Part shown: positions 44,801 to 55,005 of the stretch, one piece after another
How positions within the stretch are numbered: the first letter of the stretch is position 1
How the letters are laid out: each line of letters opens with the position of its first letter
Source of the DNA: Apium graveolens
Lineage: Eukaryota; Streptophyta; Magnoliopsida; Apiales; Apiaceae
Length of the DNA stretch: 64,000 bases
Reading direction: 5' to 3'
NCBI RefSeq assembly: GCF_009905375.1
Contig: NC_133650.1
Location: forward strand, 149,451,346-149,515,345
Made by a program: the position numbers and the translations under genes
The notes under the pieces: generated by a model
Told to the model about the DNA's origin: nothing
What the model saw: only the letters and a program-made list of their open reading frames with translations
The model's database searches: none

Positions 44801-47800
44801 GATGCTGACGTGGCAGTATTTATTTACTTGATTTATTTTTGGTCATTACTTGAACGGTCATATTTTTCAGAATATTGGTTTAAGTGAGATAAAGCAGTCA
44901 TAATCATTTTGGTTTGGTGGTTATCGTGTATGTCTTGAAAACCTACACGTGCAATGTAATCATTACTTATTTACCGTGCCCATTAACTTTTGTCTTAACT
45001 GCTGCATGGCTGACAGGTGTAAAGGTCTGTTCCACTTCTCAATAACTGTTGTCACGTGGGTTGTCTAAGTAAAAGAGATAAAAGATTTTCAAATCTTTTA
45101 TTCAAATATCTATTCTATTCACTCTCTCTTTTTCTTATTTTCTCACATTTTCTGACGGCTTTCTATACAGACTTTTCATCAAACACCTTTCAGGCAAACT
45201 AATTTCTTACTTATTTTTTATGGTGCCCAAGGATTTAATTGTTAATGGAGCCAAGTTTATACCAAATAACTATGCTGCAATCCTGAACAAGGCTGAAGCT
45301 CCATCAGATCTACACTTTGTGCAAGATTTATTAGCCAATAGTGAGATTGGGTATGCTTTGACCCAACCTCAAACTATTTCAAGCAAACAAGTTCTGACAT
45401 TTTGGCGAACTGGGATTTTCGATAATGGTTGTGCTACTGGTACTCCAAGCATTGTTTTCACATCAGGAGATATCGAGCATGTTGTTACTCCAGGAGCAGT
45501 TCGTAAAGCTCTCCACTTACTTGAAGGTTGTACATTCTCAACATTGGAGGATCCTGTTTACAGCAGCTTATGGCCAGTCTGGGCTATGAGAAAAGTTTGG
45601 GAAAGCTGGGTCAACTGAAAAGATCAAATATCAAAAATGAATGGAGCTTTTTCTTTGATTGTATCACAAAGGCATTCGCCAATAAATGCTCCAACTTTGA
45701 TGTTATTCCCATCATGAGTCAGCAAATCGGGTATGCCCTTATTCATCAAACTCATTTTGATTTTGCAAGTGTTGTGCTAGGTTTCATAGGGGATAGGATG
45801 ACAGAGGATAGGAATGTACTATACTTTGCTAGATTCTGTCAGCTTATATATACTTTTTGTTGTGCTGATGAACCCCAACTATACAGTGATTTAATTCCAC
45901 CCTTTAAGCTTGCAAAAAGGGTTTTTAATGATTTGTTAAATGCTGACAATAAGAAACAAGTGCTGAGACCCTTACAGATTCCTCAGTCAGTAAAACAGAT
46001 CTTGGTAAATGCTGATCCACAAGCATATACATCTGTCTATCCTGATGTCCAACCCACCAACTCATCAAAACCAACCCAATCTTCATCCGCACCTACCATA
46101 ACTACACAAACACCTCCAACTTCTCAACCTCAACCAACTCACCCCTCCATTAGGACATATTACAAACCAACACAGTCATCTCAACCTCAACCTTCAGCAC
46201 ATCCAGTGAAGCCTTCATCTTCAAAACCCAAGAGGACTAAGATAGTACCTCAGTCTCAACAGAAGAGAAGGAGAATTGTTCTGAGAGATGAGTCAGATAA
46301 TGAGGAATAGGTTCCAATATCAGAACCTGTTGTTGTAGAAGCTGAGAAGATCTCTTCTCAGAAATATACTGAAACTGGGAGTTCTAGGCCCCTCAAAAGG
46401 CTTAGAAAGCTAAATTCTGATGATGAAGCTCCCAAAATCTCAACTTCAGCAAAGAGACTTAAAAAACAAAGAGCCAGGAGGGCTGTAAGTAAATCATCAC
46501 ACTCTGAAGAAGTTCTGGAAGAAGCAGCTAAGGAAGGGGGTCAGGAATCTCTGATCCCAACAGAACCTATAGTAATTGAATACTTCCCACAGCTGAATCA
46601 GACTTTACTCAAGCTCAAAAGTCTCTTATTCAAGAGCAAGAGGATATTCCTGAACAAGTGCCTACACCTCCTGTGTCTCCTCTAATTTATCCAGTACATG
46701 CTGAAGACCCAGGTACAAGTGCTGAAATAGACATACATAACTTGGTTGTGCCTGAGGTTCTGTACTTGGAAGCTCCACCAACTCAACTCACTCCACCAAC
46801 AACACCAATTTTGGATGCTGATTTCAATGCAGACATTCCAACACCACCAGTTTTGTATTTAAATGATGAAGATCAGATTGAAAGTGGGCATCAAAATTTG
46901 GATGTTGATCAGAACTTAGTTGCATATCAGAATTTAAAGGATTATGTTAAAACCTCTATAGCCTCATATACTGTTATTCTATCAGAGGATGTTGAAACTG
47001 CAGGCTCTGTAAGTTCTGATGCTGACAATTCTGAAATTACTGGTGAAGCTGCTACAAATATAGATGCTGATGCAGCTGGTCCATCTGGACATGCACCTCA
47101 ACAAACAGTTAATAAAGCTGATTTGATCAAGAAGTTTGTTAGAGAGGATGCACCAGTATTTTGGAGTGAAACTCCCAGACGAAAGGAGTGGACTAAGGAA
47201 TGGAACACAGTTAGTTTTGTTCCTACTGAAAAGATTCTTGCTGAGCACCTGGCCAAAGCTGATGAAATGCTGATAAATGAGGTGAACAAAATTCAAGAAT
47301 CACTGATCCAGCAAGAAATGAATGTAAAATTGGAAAAGAACAGATTTTTCAAGCCAGTCTTTGACCGAATTGGGTATATTGAAAAGACTCGGGAGAAGCA
47401 ACAAGATCAGATTTCTGAAATTCTAAAGAATCAAGCTTCTCAGCAAACTCAACTCAATAAGATCCAATCCTCGGTGGAATTGCTTGTCTCTCTTCTTCTA
47501 CCTGCTGATGCCAAAAAGGGAGAGAAATTGATTAAGTCCAAATACAAATCTAGTCAAGTACTGAAGGGTAAGGATGATGGAAATGATGAGCAGGGAAACT
47601 CTGGAACGGGTAGAGGTCATGGTCAAGGCAAAGGTTTTTCATCAAGCAAAGCTGGAACTACAAGTCAAAAAACAAGTTCTGATACTGGGAGAATAATAAG
47701 TTCTGATACTGGTAAAAGAATAAGTCTTAGTGATCAAACTCTGGAACATGATGAAGAGATTTCCAAAAGACTTTTCCTAAAGGACAATCCAGGCATGGAT

Positions 47801-50800
47801 ATTGAAAGTCTGAAGGAAGAAGAAGTCAGACTTAAAGCAGAAAATATCAAGTCAAAGTCTAAAGCTCAAGTCATGAAAAATAAGCCACCTAAGCCTAAGG
47901 GCATTGTGATAAAAGAAAAGTCAATTTCTGAGGCAACCAAGGTCAAATCACAAGTGGAGGTAGATTCTAGATCCAAGGGCAAAGCAAAAATTGATGAACC
48001 TGTAAAGGTATATATGCCAATCATGGATCTGGAGACAAAATCTGATGAAGATGCTAGTCTGATTTTGAAGAAAAAGGATATTCAAACAACCTCTGACATA
48101 GCTCATGTTGTTCAAGATCAGGACAGTAAATTCTGATATTACAGTGAAGCAAGCAACCTCTAACATAGCTCAAGTTGGCTTGATATCAGAAGATAAAGAA
48201 AAGGAAACCTCTGACATTGCTCATGTTAAACCTTCAAAGATGCTACTACCAGGATTCACTAAAACTCAACAGACTCAACCTTTGAAGACTACATCAAGTG
48301 GTTTTGAAGCAAGAGTTGTTTAAGGAAAGGAAGCAAGAGACAAATCAGGATTGGGTAGTTCTAAAGAGAAGAGAGTAAACAACACTACCAATGATCCAAC
48401 TTTCTTAAGTGAACCAGGAGTAGGAGCAACTCCTGAGAGATTGAATCAACTTGAATCTGTACAAATGATTTACCACTCTGTTTTGAAAGAAGATATCATG
48501 TTATACTTTATGACAGATGGGAGGGTATTCCAGATCAGGGAGAATGCTATTCCATTGAAGTATTATGAAGAACTGGAACATGTTCTATTTCTACTTCAAG
48601 TGAAAAACAGATCAACAAATGGTGCTGCAAGTTATTTAAAATCAAATATTCAAAGACAGAAGAAGCTTTACTCTGTAAAGTCTGACAGCTCATACTGTCC
48701 TAAGTACAGATCTCACAGTGGAGATATTGTTGAAATGAAGCCTAATACTACTAAAATCATCACTACATTTTTTGGTATTAAGGGACTTGAATTCAATCTA
48801 GAGTCTGATAAAGCCTATATCATCAGACTGGATCAGGATATAAGAAAAGCTAAAATAAATGATCTCAGGGCTGCTATCTTTCAAACTGATGAAGATACAG
48901 TTGAACTGAAAAATGCTAAAAGGAGGATGGTCAATGAACTTGAATATGCTGAGAGATGTATGTTGAAGAACTATCTCAGAACAACTCTTGATATCAAAGA
49001 GATCAGAAATTGAAGTCAAGTCAAAGATCTATAACTGCTTAAATTTTGAAGGATATACAGACTGAAGCTGATATCAAACTTTAAGGATGGTAAAGCTACA
49101 AGGACTGTAAGTTGTAGTTATCTAGTCAAATTCTCATGCATTTGTACTTAATATTTTTGACATCATCAAATATCTGTTGAACTTGTATATTATGCTAATT
49201 TACAAGTTGGGGGAGATTGTTAGATATATTTGTGATGTCATGTCTAATGATGATTTGTGTTTAGTTTTCAGATCTTAACTAACAGGAAATTTCAGGACTT
49301 AACTGGAAATCAGTACTTATACTGAAGTTAGGACTTAAGATATCAGAACTTAAGTTGTCAGAACTTAAGTTATCATGAGATATTTATCAGGAGATAATAT
49401 CAGGACTTAAGGAGACGTTCAGATAAGGAAGGCGGCTGATTGAAAGGAAAGAAGATCAAGATAAACATAAGAAGAGATATGCATGGAGAAGAATTCTATG
49501 AAGAATAGAATACTTGGAAGAAAAGATAACTAGTTGATATATATTAGGAAGCAGAATTATATTCGATATCAATTAGAAGATTATCTTGTAACTGTGTAGT
49601 ATATAAACACAGACATAGGGTTTACACTATATGTGTTATCAAATTCGAGAATATTATTCATTATAACCCTAGCAGCTCTCGTGATATTTGTTCATCACTG
49701 AGAGAGAACAGTTCTTTGTAACAGAGTTTATTGTGTTGAATAAAATCTGTGTTTCATACTTGTGTTCTTAATTCGATTTGATTGTAGTAAACACTGTATT
49801 CAACCCTCTTCTACAGTGTGTGTGACCTAACATATCTGTGTCTGTTTTTGTATCAGCCACTGATTGATTGGTAATTATCTAATTCTCTGTTTAAGCCACA
49901 ATGCCACTTAATGACGTGATAGGGCTCATCTTTGTAATATGCTCATGGACCATTGTAAACCAAAAAAAAGTGATATGTTCCAAAAACTACATACCAACAG
50001 TTAAAAAGAATTTTAAATAAACTTCGGAAACTCACCAACCATGCGGTTTCATTTTGGTAAATTGGCTGGATATCCAAATTCTCGGGGCGGATGAATTGCT
50101 GTATTAGAGCTACCTTGTGGTGGAGTTGGTTGTCCTCATTTACCTCTTCTGGAAGTGAAGCATAGACACGAGTAAATAACTTTGTCATTACATACTTCTC
50201 CGGTCCCTGAATATTTTAGTTATAAGCAAGTTAATGAAAACATTAGGAACTCAACATACAAAAAATAATAATACATTGTTTCATTAATAAGATATAAGCA
50301 TAAGTAATGATAAAAGTGACTCCGCGGAAAACTGCAATTAAGAGAAGCAAGGGTTGCAGATACTTAACATTTAATGCGAACTAATAAAACATGGCATTTA
50401 CAAAGCCTAGCCTAGCGAACACCCCTCTTTTCTTGGTAATTAGAGGTTAGGGGTTCAGCTTGAGTGGGTACATGTGTACGCGAGCGTTTAAAATTCTGTT
50501 AGACCTTTACCAAGATTAAAAAAAAGGAGTTGCCGTAAGACTACAATTAAATATCAGCAGCCAAAATGAATATTCAGTGAAACCTCGATATATGAATATT
50601 TGATAAACGAATAATCTAGTGAAATGAATATTTTCTCAATCCCAACATAATAGAGACGATGTATTTTGACCTCGATAAATGAATAATCTCGATTAATGAA
50701 TAAAATATTTCGGTCCCAAGGGTATTCATTTATTGAGGTTTAGCTGTTGTGTAGAAACTCCAGAGGCACTAAGATGCCAGCGTAGAAGTAATGGGCCAAT

Positions 50801-51709
50801 AGGAATAAAATTTCAGTGACATGGGCAAATTAAATAATCCCTGTCATTTGTTAATAAAGGAAATATCTTTATTTGTGCAACCGCTACTTATATAACAAAG
50901 AAGACTCGCTAGAATTATTTAATTATTTTTATTCGTGCAAACCGCTGATTGGAATATACAGCACAATTTTCTAAGTTTAGCCTGACTTCCTATATTTATC
51001 TTAGGATCCTTTCTGAGCACAAAGAGACAAAAAACATTTGTCACTGTGAGCAGCTAATATCTCTAACTTGAATACACAGGCATTGTTATGGTTGTTGGTT
51101 CCTATCACACTGGTTCCAAAAGACATACCAATATAGGTAATTCTTGAATTTAGTGGTAATGGAAGGGGGGATGGAAATATAGAGTACAAACTGCGATAAG
51201 TTACTTCTGTAATTGCAAAATATATATAAAAAAAAATGGGAAGAGCTGAACTGACTTTACCAGCACTATCCAACTCTTCCTCAAAACAAGCCGCCCAAAG
51301 GGAATGAGCCCTAAAAGCAGCTTCCATTTTGCTAAGAAAATCCTGTACAGCGGCACTGTCCCTCTCTGGATGGGGAGCATTGTTAAACAAGGAAACTATA
51401 AAACTTGAGAAGTTAGAAATTGTAAAGTTAGAGCTGTGATTGGCAGGAACGATTTAAAAACCATGTTCACATAATTAAAAAGAGGTTATTATATACCATA
51501 GAGAATCAAATTCAAATACAAATCAATCATATAATTGAATTGAATTGAATGGGGGTAAATATATATATTTAAAAAAAAGGACATGAAAGGATTTAGTACC
51601 TTTTGATAGATTTGACGAAATCGGAAGCAGAGGGATGGCGCATACGCTCAAGGAAGTCGTGCCAGGTGAGTGGTGTCGTCGACGACCTAATACCGCCGCC
51701 GTCGTCCAT
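38181..51709 (-). CDS. VPS9A: VPS9A: guanine-nucleotide exchange factor of RAB5 GTPases, split by a retrotransposon
   Basis: Five exons on the minus strand: 51709-51600, 51403-51256, 50206-50036, 39434-39279 and 38834-38181. Their products follow plant VPS9A in order: an N-terminal helical region (WHDFLERMRHPSASDFVKSI), the SKMEAAFRAH stretch, EKYVMTKLFTRVYAS, then the VPS9 domain. The two residues known to be catalytic in Rabex-5/VPS9 proteins are present: Asp in GADEFLPVLIY and Tyr in EAAYFFTKM. The family loads GTP on RAB5-type GTPases at endosomes; this is established for Arabidopsis VPS9a. Splice phases agree except exon 3 to 4, where about eight expected residues and a proper acceptor are not visible. 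About 412 residues are accounted for, against roughly 520 in Arabidopsis. Intron 3 contains element E2 in antisense orientation. It may be functional or a recent pseudogene. Confidence 0.85.
39279..39434 (-). CDS. VPS9A: VPS9A exon 4
   Basis: 52 codons, INMYKAPRDKLVCILNCC to LPVLIYITMK, including the catalytic Asp of GADEF. The donor is GTGAAC at 39278. The start is uncertain. In other plants INMYK is preceded by about eight residues (like AQKELQK) that are not found here. The only nearby AG (TTTTTGTTAG, just upstream) would give the wrong phase and an immediate stop. Confidence 0.75.
39435..40631 (-). other. VPS9A intron 3, host-side remainder
   Basis: About 1.2 kb between exon 4 and element E2 with no coding frame I can support; an open frame at 40010-40210 matches nothing I recognise. 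I looked here for the missing residues of exon 4 and did not find a convincing match. Confidence 0.5.
40632..41252 (+). repeat. 5' LTR of E2
   Basis: 621 bp, TGTTAGATATATTTG...GTGACCTAACA. It differs from the 3' LTR by a small insertion (TAATGAT) and scattered substitutions. The TATA box TATATAAATA lies at 41020-41029. Family-word variants (CAGAACTTAAGTTGTCAG) lie at about 40725-40800. Confidence 0.9.
41020..41029 (+). promoter_or_regulatory. TATA box of E2 5' LTR
   Basis: TATATAAATA, about 220 bp before the LTR end, shared with E1 and E3. It could start element transcripts antisense to VPS9A. Confidence 0.6.
41255..41266 (+). other. Primer-binding site of E2
   Basis: TGATATCAGAGC, one base from the canonical TGGTATCAGAGC, 2 bases after the LTR. 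Confidence 0.85.
41307..43633 (+). pseudogene. Gag of E2
   Basis: ATG at 41307 (MSEESQTPTKPTKTE), then SEYPIWKVRMSMFLEATDPEY. The first 272 codons are open to 42122. A frameshift near 42080 leads to 42086-42346, ended by a TGA, and the same frame reopens to 43633. Zinc motif 1 has lost its first and last Cys (YYNCGEKGHISPDS). Motif 2 is intact (CYNCENSNHLASFC). Motif 3 has lost its first Cys (YFHCGSLWHSIYTC). It ends KQVWVLQTNH followed by UAG. Confidence 0.85.
43631..43645 (+). other. Twin in-frame stops between gag and pol (E2)
   Basis: UAG (43631-43633) and UGA (43643-43645) lie in the same frame, separated by TGGTCTTTG, followed by TTGCATGGC. The downstream protease continues in that frame. 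Confidence 0.8.
43646..44732 (+). pseudogene. Protease and truncated integrase of E2
   Basis: Protease motif ILVLDSGCSGHMTGNK at about 43665. The frame breaks near 43755. Positions 43774-44061 give the pre-integrase region (GLKHNLLSVSQICDRGYH). Positions 44128-44541 give the zinc-binding end (CDSCQKAK) and core (VDLFGPVN, IVDKFTRYTW, SDNGTEFKN). The last core part (QNGVVERKNRTLIEVARTML) is readable to about 44703 in another frame. There the sequence jumps to the untranslated spacer and ends at a chance stop (44732). Confidence 0.8.
44704..45219 (+). other. Spacer before ORF3 of E2
   Basis: Untranslated sequence matching the E1 spacer, with family-word copies at 44762, 44778 and 44790. Two CACGTG G-box-type hexamers (about 44946 and 45053) lie upstream of the promoter-like box. 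No gene is seen. Confidence 0.6.
45075..45084 (+). promoter_or_regulatory. Promoter-like box ahead of ORF3 (E2)
   Basis: GAGATAAAAG, 137 bp before the ORF3 ATG at 45220, followed by a CT-rich leader (CACTCTCTCTTTTTCTTATT). It is weaker as a TATA box than its counterparts in E1 and B. Confidence 0.4.
45220..49013 (+). pseudogene. ORF3 ('envelope-like' frame) of E2
   Basis: ATG at 45220 (MVPKDLIVNGAKFIPNNYA). Open stretches are 45220-45618, 45528-46310, 46658-48136, 48105-48323 and 48351-49013, with a broken part at 46310-46658. The N-terminal domain carries RALHLLE-type wording, NEWSFFFDCITKAFANK and SNFDVIPIMSQQIGYALI. A Pro/Thr/Gln-rich stretch (46060-46230) and a basic patch (KRRRIVLRDESDNEE) follow. 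The helix EILKNQASQQTQLNKIQSS at about 47430 is shared with E1. The C-terminal domain (48430-49013) includes FMTDGRVFQIRE and ends in a charged helix. No signal peptide or membrane span is visible. It is retained although most of pol is gone. Confidence 0.7.
49205..49217 (+). other. Polypurine tract of E2
   Basis: AGTTGGGGGAGAT-type tract directly before the 3' LTR, about 190 bp after the ORF3 stop. Confidence 0.85.
49218..49832 (+). repeat. 3' LTR of E2
   Basis: 615 bp, TGTTAGATATATTTG...GTGACCTAACA, nearly identical to the 5' LTR. Its TATATAAACA box faces toward VPS9A exon 3 from the antisense side. Confidence 0.9.
50036..50206 (-). CDS. VPS9A: VPS9A exon 3
   Basis: 171 bases (57 codons), acceptor TATTCAG at 50207, donor GTGAGT at 50035. 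The product runs GPEKYVMTKLFTRVYASLPE to IQPIYQNETAWL. The downstream intron contains element E2. Confidence 0.85.
50575..50746. mobile_element. Small inverted-repeat element in VPS9A intron 2
   Basis: 172 bp whose ends pair as CAGTGAAACCTCGATATATG and CAGCTAAACCTCAATAAATG, with GGGACCGAAATATTTTATTC near one end. It resembles a miniature element type common in plant introns. No clear target duplication is visible, so the class is uncertain. Confidence 0.6.
51256..51403 (-). CDS. VPS9A: VPS9A exon 2
   Basis: 148 bases. The acceptor TTCTCAAG completes the Ser codon begun in exon 1. The product runs FIVSLFNNAPHPERDSAAV to EEELDSAGK. I chose the donor GTCAGT at 51255 over the GTAAAG four bases earlier because only it keeps the frame with exon 3 (GPEKYVM). 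Confidence 0.8.
51600..51709 (-). CDS. VPS9A: VPS9A exon 1
   Basis: Starts at the ATG at 51709 and encodes 36 residues plus two bases (AG of a Ser codon). The donor is GTACT at 51599. The coding sequence is GC-richer than its surroundings, as is common in plant first exons. The start is supported by the short family-like N-terminus before HDFLERMR. Confidence 0.85.
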
Positions 51710-52355
51710 ATCCTAACCACACCGGAGAATGAATGCAATTGCAAAGTCTATTCTTATGAGTTTCTTATTTTCCTTTTATGCCTTTTTCTTTTTCCCTGAA
51801 ATTGTTCTCTTTATCTCAATAATGAACTAGGGGGGAAAACCGGGAAAATTTGTTTGAAATAATTCTAAAATTTTATTACTGAGTAAGATCGTGTTAAAAG
51901 ATCTTAATATATTTTATAAGAATTTAACTTGAAAGAGAATCAAATATATATTCAATCAAAAAATTATTTATAGTCATTGAATCACCTATAAATCAACCGT
52001 CAAGATAATTATATTATATATATTTCTTTAGTTTAAAAAATAATTAAGTCATATACTATTAATTCCTAGACTTCAAAGGGTTGACTGTGTAGTTACTATT
52101 TAATTTGCGACGTCATTTCAGATCAAATGTGATGTTGTAATAGTAGATTTTGATCGTGGATGAGAGTTGCAGCTGCAATTCTTACAAGTTCTATTGAAAA
52201 GATGGTAGTTTTTGAAAAAGGAAGCTATTTTGTGGCTCAAGACCACACTCTTATTGAAGGACCATCAATGAGCTATATGAAAATGGAGGTTCGTTGTTAT
52301 CATTTGATGAGGTAGAGTTGTTATAAAAGTAGGATCAACAATTGGAGGTGGTAGT
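51710..52355 (-). promoter_or_regulatory. Upstream region of VPS9A
   Basis: About 650 bp before exon 1. A CT-rich stretch (minus strand AG-rich, about 51760-51800) adjoins the start codon. No clear TATA box. The boundary is set only by the next repeat. Confidence 0.35.
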
Positions 52356-54240
52356 CAGGGGTGTAATTAGAACCGAGTCGGCTCGAACTCGACTCGATAA
52401 ATTAAGCTCGACTCAACTCGAACTCGTTATCGAACTCGAGTTCGAACACATTTTTTGGCTCGATAAAAAACTCGAGTCGAGCCGAGTTTTCTTGAGCTCG
52501 ACTCGAGATCGACTCGATCAATTTGAACTCGAACTTGACTCGGCTCGAACTCGAGCTCGATACTTTTTATAAATATTTACGTGTTTGCTAATATATGTGT
52601 CATTCAATTGTCTAATAAAATTAGTTTTATAGACTAATTTACTAGTTTTTCATAATATGTCGGCATTATTAGGTTTTATTATATTTGGTAAAAAAATTGA
52701 ATTGAATTATTTTGTTAAAATATATTTAATTATTTTTGTTATAATTCAATTTTAAAAATTATTATTTTTTATTTGCTCCTTTTTAAAAAAAATGAAAAAA
52801 AATACAAAATCTTTTTGTTATTTTTTTAAGAAATTTGTGTTAAAAAACAAAGAAGAAAGTCAAATGTCCAGGAAAAAATTATGGCATTTAAAATAGACTT
52901 GGTCGCTTGGTAAATTATGTACAAGACATAATACTTACATAATTATATTTATATGTAATGATTAATAACTCGAACGAGAGACTTTTACATACTTTAATTT
53001 AAAAATGCAACCAATATTATTAATAATAATTAAAAGATATATTTATAATAAGTAAAATTATTAGACTAAATATTTTAAATGTTATTAGAATTATTATTAT
53101 GTATTTAATATCTCAATATTGCTTCAGCTTATCTTTCAACCAGTCGATCCATGAATCACTTAATTAACATTCGAGAACTTTTGCATATTTTACAAAATTA
53201 AACAAAATCACTTGTTCCAACATGATCATATTATTCGAGAATTTTTGCATTTATTACACATATGAATTAAATTTATTTTGATTGAGGAGAGAAACAATCA
53301 ATTTTAGAAGTATTTTCGAGAAAATATGACTTATGTGTATAAAATTATTAACCAGATCAAATGTATTAAAATTTGAATATATTATTTAAAATATAGTGAT
53401 TATTTATTTATATTTACATTGTTCGTATAAGACTTTTAATATAATTATTCGTTAATGCATTTATCGAGGATATTCAATAAGCCCATTTCCCCAAGTCGGG
53501 ACTACAAAAAGTTATTTGTTATATGAGGTTATTCATTTATCGAGTTGTACTTATGATTCTTGGTATGTGTCTCGTGTCACATTTTATTATTGTAACTATC
53601 CTCGTATTTTATTTAAGATATTTTCTAATGAAAATAAAATGTATTTGTAAAATATATATGAATAGATGAGATTGAAATGTTGTTTAACTGATAAAAAAGT
53701 TGAGTATTGAAAATATTAAGTGTGTTATTGTTATTCTCCTCGTATTTTATTGTCATTTTAAATAGAAAAAGAATATTTTTAGGTTGAACTTGAAAATAAA
53801 ATAACGTTATCGGATAATTTTCATGAAATCAAAGTAAAAACTCGAAAACTCGAAAACTCGATAATAACCCCAATAATCTCGAAAATTCGATGATAATCTA
53901 TATAAACTCGAAAACTCGATAAACTCGACGACCCATTGAAAATCTCGACAAGATCGAACTCGTTAATATGGGATAAGCTCAAAAACTCGTTTAAAAACTC
54001 GAAAACTCGAAAACTCGTTTAAAAACTCGAAAACTCGGATACTCGATTAAAAAACTCGATAAGAACGAACTCGTTAAAATGGAATAAGCTCGAAAACTCT
54101 TTTAAAAACTCGAAAACTTGAAGACTCGATTAAGAAACTCGAAAATCTTGAAAACTCGCGAGTAGCTCGAACTCGACTCGTTTATTATCGGGTCGAGCTC
54201 GGACATAATTTTCAGGCAGACTCGCAAAAACCTGAAAATC
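52356..54240. mobile_element. CTCGA-rich repeat element (hAT-like by its left end)
   Basis: The left end reads CAGGGGTGTAATTAG, followed by dense GAACTCGA/CTCGACTC repeats (52370-52560). The centre is AT-rich. The right arm (53840-54190) is made of repeated AACTCGAAAACTCG units and ends near TCGGGTCGAGCTCGG. Such subterminal repeats and a CAGGGG-type end are known from hAT miniature elements. I cannot find the matching right terminus or a duplication, so the class and right boundary are uncertain. Confidence 0.5.
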
Positions 54241-54264
54241 ATTCACTTTGTAGTAATGGCAGAC

Positions 54265-55005
54265 TAGGGATGGCAATTTGTACCGAACCGATGGATACCC
54301 GATCTGTACCGATCCGATCGGGTTTTACCGAACCCGAATATTTCGGGTTTGGATTCGGGTTCGGGTTTGATTTTTAAACCCGAACCATTTTCGGGTCGGG
54401 TTTGGTTTTACGGCATACCGTTTCGAACCCGAACCGAAAACCCGAACCCCGTTCCGTTCCGACCCGAACCCGAACCCGATCCGAAACTGGTGTTAATATA
54501 TAAATAATATTTTATATTTTATAAGTAATAATATAAAATAAAATATAATATATTACTACTATTAGTACTAAAAAATTATACTTTTTACAAACTATTGCAT
54601 TATAGTTGTTTAAATATGTTTTTAGCAGCATTTTCACTACAAGTATACTAAAGGTCAAGATTGTTGCATTATTTCACCAACGATTTTATTTATAGAGGTA
54701 TATTATCCATTGTCTTCTCAAAATCTTTAATTCAATCCCAAAAATTTCAATATCGTCATATTTATGAGCAATTTGCTCAAACCAGATCCTAGTAATTTTT
54801 CACTAGAGTTTGTGCAAATTAAGGTGCAATTTGATAGTGATCTACAAACCCGAATCTGAACCGAACCCGAACCGAACCCGATGGGTTCGGGTTCGGGTTT
54901 AGTGGTTCGGGTTTTTCCGGGTTCGGGTTCGGGTTTGGCAAAAATAATCGGGTTCGGGTTTGGTTTTTGCTAAACCCGTTTCGACCGACCCGATTGCCAT
55001 CCCTA
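54265..55005. mobile_element. hAT-type miniature element with 8-bp target duplication
   Basis: 741 bp with perfect 13-bp terminal inverted repeats TAGGGATGGCAAT...ATTGCCATCCCTA and a perfect 8-bp duplication TGGCAGAC (54257-54264 and 55006-55013), diagnostic of hAT insertion. Both arms (54280-54490 and 54840-54990) are packed with GGGTTCGGGTTT/AACCCGAACC repeats in inverted orientation. The centre is AT-rich and non-coding. Confidence 0.9.

Larger units (their letters stand above)
40632..49832 (+). mobile_element. Element E2: family E copia in VPS9A intron 3, internally deleted
   Basis: 9201 bp: LTR, primer site, gag, protease, part of integrase, a deletion removing the rest of integrase, RT and RNase H, then ORF3, polypurine tract and LTR. 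The flanks CATCT (40627-40631) and TATCT (49833-49837) are a 5-bp duplication with one difference. The LTRs are nearly identical by eye, so it inserted recently. It lies antisense to VPS9A. The spacer joined at the deletion (44705 on) matches the E1 spacer upstream of ORF3. Confidence 0.9.

Noticed and set aside
51001..51240. Extension of VPS9A exon 2 past its donor
   Set aside because: The open frame continues by chance into intron 2 with hydrophobic non-family sequence; the donor GTCAGT gives the family match with exon 3.
52342..52572. 76-codon frame in the CTCGA-rich arm (also 54819-55133)
   Set aside because: Repetitive translation of transposon subterminal repeats.
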